Part shown: piece by piece, positions 63,094 through 64,000 of the stretch
Layout of the letters: the number at the start of each line of letters is the position of its first letter
How positions within the stretch are numbered: position 1 is the first letter of the stretch
Assembly: GCA_910584945.1 (NCBI GenBank)
Contig: CAJUDY010000018.1
Location: 6,509-70,508 of the forward strand
Reading direction: 5' to 3'
DNA length: 64,000 nt
From: an uncultured Lachnospiraceae bacterium
GTDB taxonomy: Bacteria > Bacillota > Clostridia > Lachnospirales > Lachnospiraceae
The notes under the pieces: model-generated
Database searches by the model: none
What the model was told of the DNA's origin: nothing
Seen by the model: the letters and a program-made list of their open reading frames with translations, nothing else
Program-made: the position numbers and the translations under genes

Positions 63094-63136
63094 CAGAAAA
63101 GCAACCGCACCCGCCAAAGGTTAGGTTGCTTTTCTG
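63094..63136. terminator. Terminator at the end of the Tad-surface protein array
   Basis: CAGAAAAGCAACC (63094-63106) and GGTTGCTTTTCTG (63124-63136) are perfect 13-base inverted copies; the T4 lies inside the descending arm. It ends the long plus-strand run. Confidence 0.7.
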
Positions 63137-63174
63137 AGTCACTCATAAACTGAGGCGAACCGTTTGCTTACGGT

Positions 63175-63307
63175 GGTACCTCTTTTATGCTTATTAGTCT
63201 AACATAGTAAAGATATTGTCAATATAATATCTTTACAAAGAGTACAAGGAGTTTTCTGTTTCTTTTATCAGATTTATAGTGTATAATAGCAGACAAAAAG
63301 AGGTACC
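63175..63307. repeat. Nested inverted repeats around the MNT-HEPN promoter
   Basis: Outer arms GGTACCTCTTTT (63175-63186) and AAAAGAGGTACC (63296-63307) are perfect 12-base inverted copies about 110 bases apart. Inside lies GTAAAGATATT (63207-63217) / AATATCTTTAC (63226-63236), a perfect 11-base pair, and a TATAAT box at 63282-63287. This may be an operator region of the downstream gene or the ends of a small element. Confidence 0.6.
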
Positions 63308-63310
63308 GAA

Positions 63311-63814
63311 ATGACACGCAATATAGCAGAGATTCAAACTGTCCTCACGCCTGTTTTCCACGACTATGGTATTTCCCGCGCCGTTCTGTTTGGCTCTGTG
63401 GCGAAAGGAACGGCTACGGAGAAAAGCGACCTTGATCTGCTGGTGGACAGCAAACTGCGCGGGCTGAAATTCGTGGGGTTCATGGAGGCAGTCTGTCAGG
63501 CGGTGGGGATGCCGGTAAATATTCTGGATGTATCCCACATTGAGAAAGACTCTAACTATGACAGCTTCATCGCGGATATGAAGCTGGTGGAAGCCTGTGT
63601 ATTTAATCTCAGCCAGCTTGGGGAACTGTGCCGTGCTGTGGACGCCTCCTTTGCAGCGGCTCATCCGGATATTCCATGGAGGGAGATGTATGGTCTGCGA
63701 AATCGTATCGTCTACGACTATGAGGGCGTAAACCTGCGGCTTGTTTGGGAGATCATCAGCGAGGATATTCCGGAATTGCGGGATAAAACAGAATTTTTAT
63801 TTGAAGAAGAATAA
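63311..63814 (+). CDS. Fused MNT nucleotidyltransferase-HEPN (HepT-like) protein with degenerate HEPN site
   Basis: 167 residues. Residues 20-85 are a minimal nucleotidyltransferase (GSVAKGTATEKSDLDLLV; Gly28-Ser29, Asp40, Asp42). From about residue 95 the sequence continues as the second half of a HepT/DUF86 HEPN protein (NLSQLGELCRAVD, AAHPDIPWREMYGLRNRI). The HEPN RNase motif R-x4-H reads RNRIVY (130-135), so the catalytic histidine is tyrosine. The end of MNT and start of HEPN are missing, as in a deletion-fusion of an MntA-HepT toxin-antitoxin pair. Likely inactive as RNase; it may retain nucleotide transfer. Confidence 0.82.
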   Translation: MTRNIAEIQTVLTPVFHDYGISRAVLFGSVAKGTATEKSDLDLLVDSKLRGLKFVGFMEAVCQAVGMPVNILDVSHIEKDSNYDSFIADMKLVEACVFNLSQLGELCRAVDASFAAAHPDIPWREMYGLRNRIVYDYEGVNLRLVWEIISEDIPELRDKTEFLFEEE

Positions 63815-64000
63815 GAAAAAGCCCCCGGGTCCGAAGGACACCGGAGGACAAACTGGCAGATTCATACAAATACAAGTATATACCACATTATAGTTTATTA
63901 CAAGAGAAAAATATTATTCACGAATAGCGAATATCTTCCCTTACTCGGGAGTTTGACAGTTGCATAATCCAAAAAGTACTCGCAGGTCGCATAAAACCTG
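63815..64000. other. Right-hand end without recognised gene
   Basis: A small hairpin (CCGGGTCC / GGACACCGG, 63828-63848) follows the MNT-HEPN gene without T-run. The remainder is AT-rich with an isolated TTGACA at 63952 and no good -10 partner; no gene is supported. Confidence 0.5.

Noticed and set aside
63952..64000. Isolated TTGACA near the right end as a promoter
   Set aside because: No -10 hexamer at 16-18 bases and no downstream gene inside the window.

Overview
The window looks like a chromosomal segment of a Gram-positive, spore-forming anaerobe of the Lachnospiraceae type (Clostridia). The evidence is a T-box leader, an anaerobic ribonucleotide reductase activase (nrdG), a ferredoxin-dependent 2-oxoacid oxidoreductase with an ADP-forming acyl-CoA synthetase, a GerA-family germination protein, a secretin-free Tad pilus locus, and strong AGGAGG-type ribosome binding sites with some GTG and TTG starts. 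No rRNA, tRNA or CRISPR array was recognised.

Layout. 1-4386: end of an MscS-like channel, a DUF362 ferredoxin protein on the minus strand, larB, a cardiolipin synthase and a CBS-domain protein. 4396-7949: a tryptophan T-box (UGG specifier) ahead of a trpXYZ-type ABC transporter. 8004-9108: a small accessory patch with a frameshifted gene, a divergent ribbon-helix-helix gene missed by length cut-offs, and a broken Rpn-type transposase. 9201-17865: a prepilin peptidase, PP2C phosphatase and Ser/Thr kinase, then a very large Ig-like surface protein fused in frame to a small membrane protein. 17919-26004: housekeeping (rimO, pgsA, cinA-like, nrdG, dut, ppx, ppk1, HAD). 26080-28781: minus-strand GerA-like and DUF6076 genes. 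29217-37891: an amino-acid fermentation module (glutamate-type dehydrogenase, four-subunit 2-oxoacid:ferredoxin oxidoreductase, acyl-CoA synthetase, two transporters). 37933-39760: minus-strand accessory genes (Panacea antitoxin with a decayed partner, a 49-residue protein, an XRE regulator).

39920-63064 is the most striking part: one long plus-strand array, largely with overlapping or closely spaced genes, holding a Tad pilus machine (CpaF, TadB, TadC, Flp, prepilin peptidase, TadE/TadG-like proteins, TadZ). It runs directly into an FHA protein, a PP2C phosphatase, two tiny proteins, a transmembrane Ser/Thr kinase with a beta-propeller-like outer part, and two large surface proteins that share both ends but have unrelated middles. 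I infer that pilus assembly, phospho-signalling and surface adhesins form one functional unit. The 9.2-17.9 kb cassette is a second, paralogous PP2C-kinase-surface protein set. The pilus core is clearly AT-rich, with composition breaks inside cpaF and inside the FHA gene, which suggests block replacement by recombination.

63175-63814 carries a nucleotidyltransferase fused to a HEPN remnant that has lost its catalytic histidine, behind a promoter region rich in inverted repeats.
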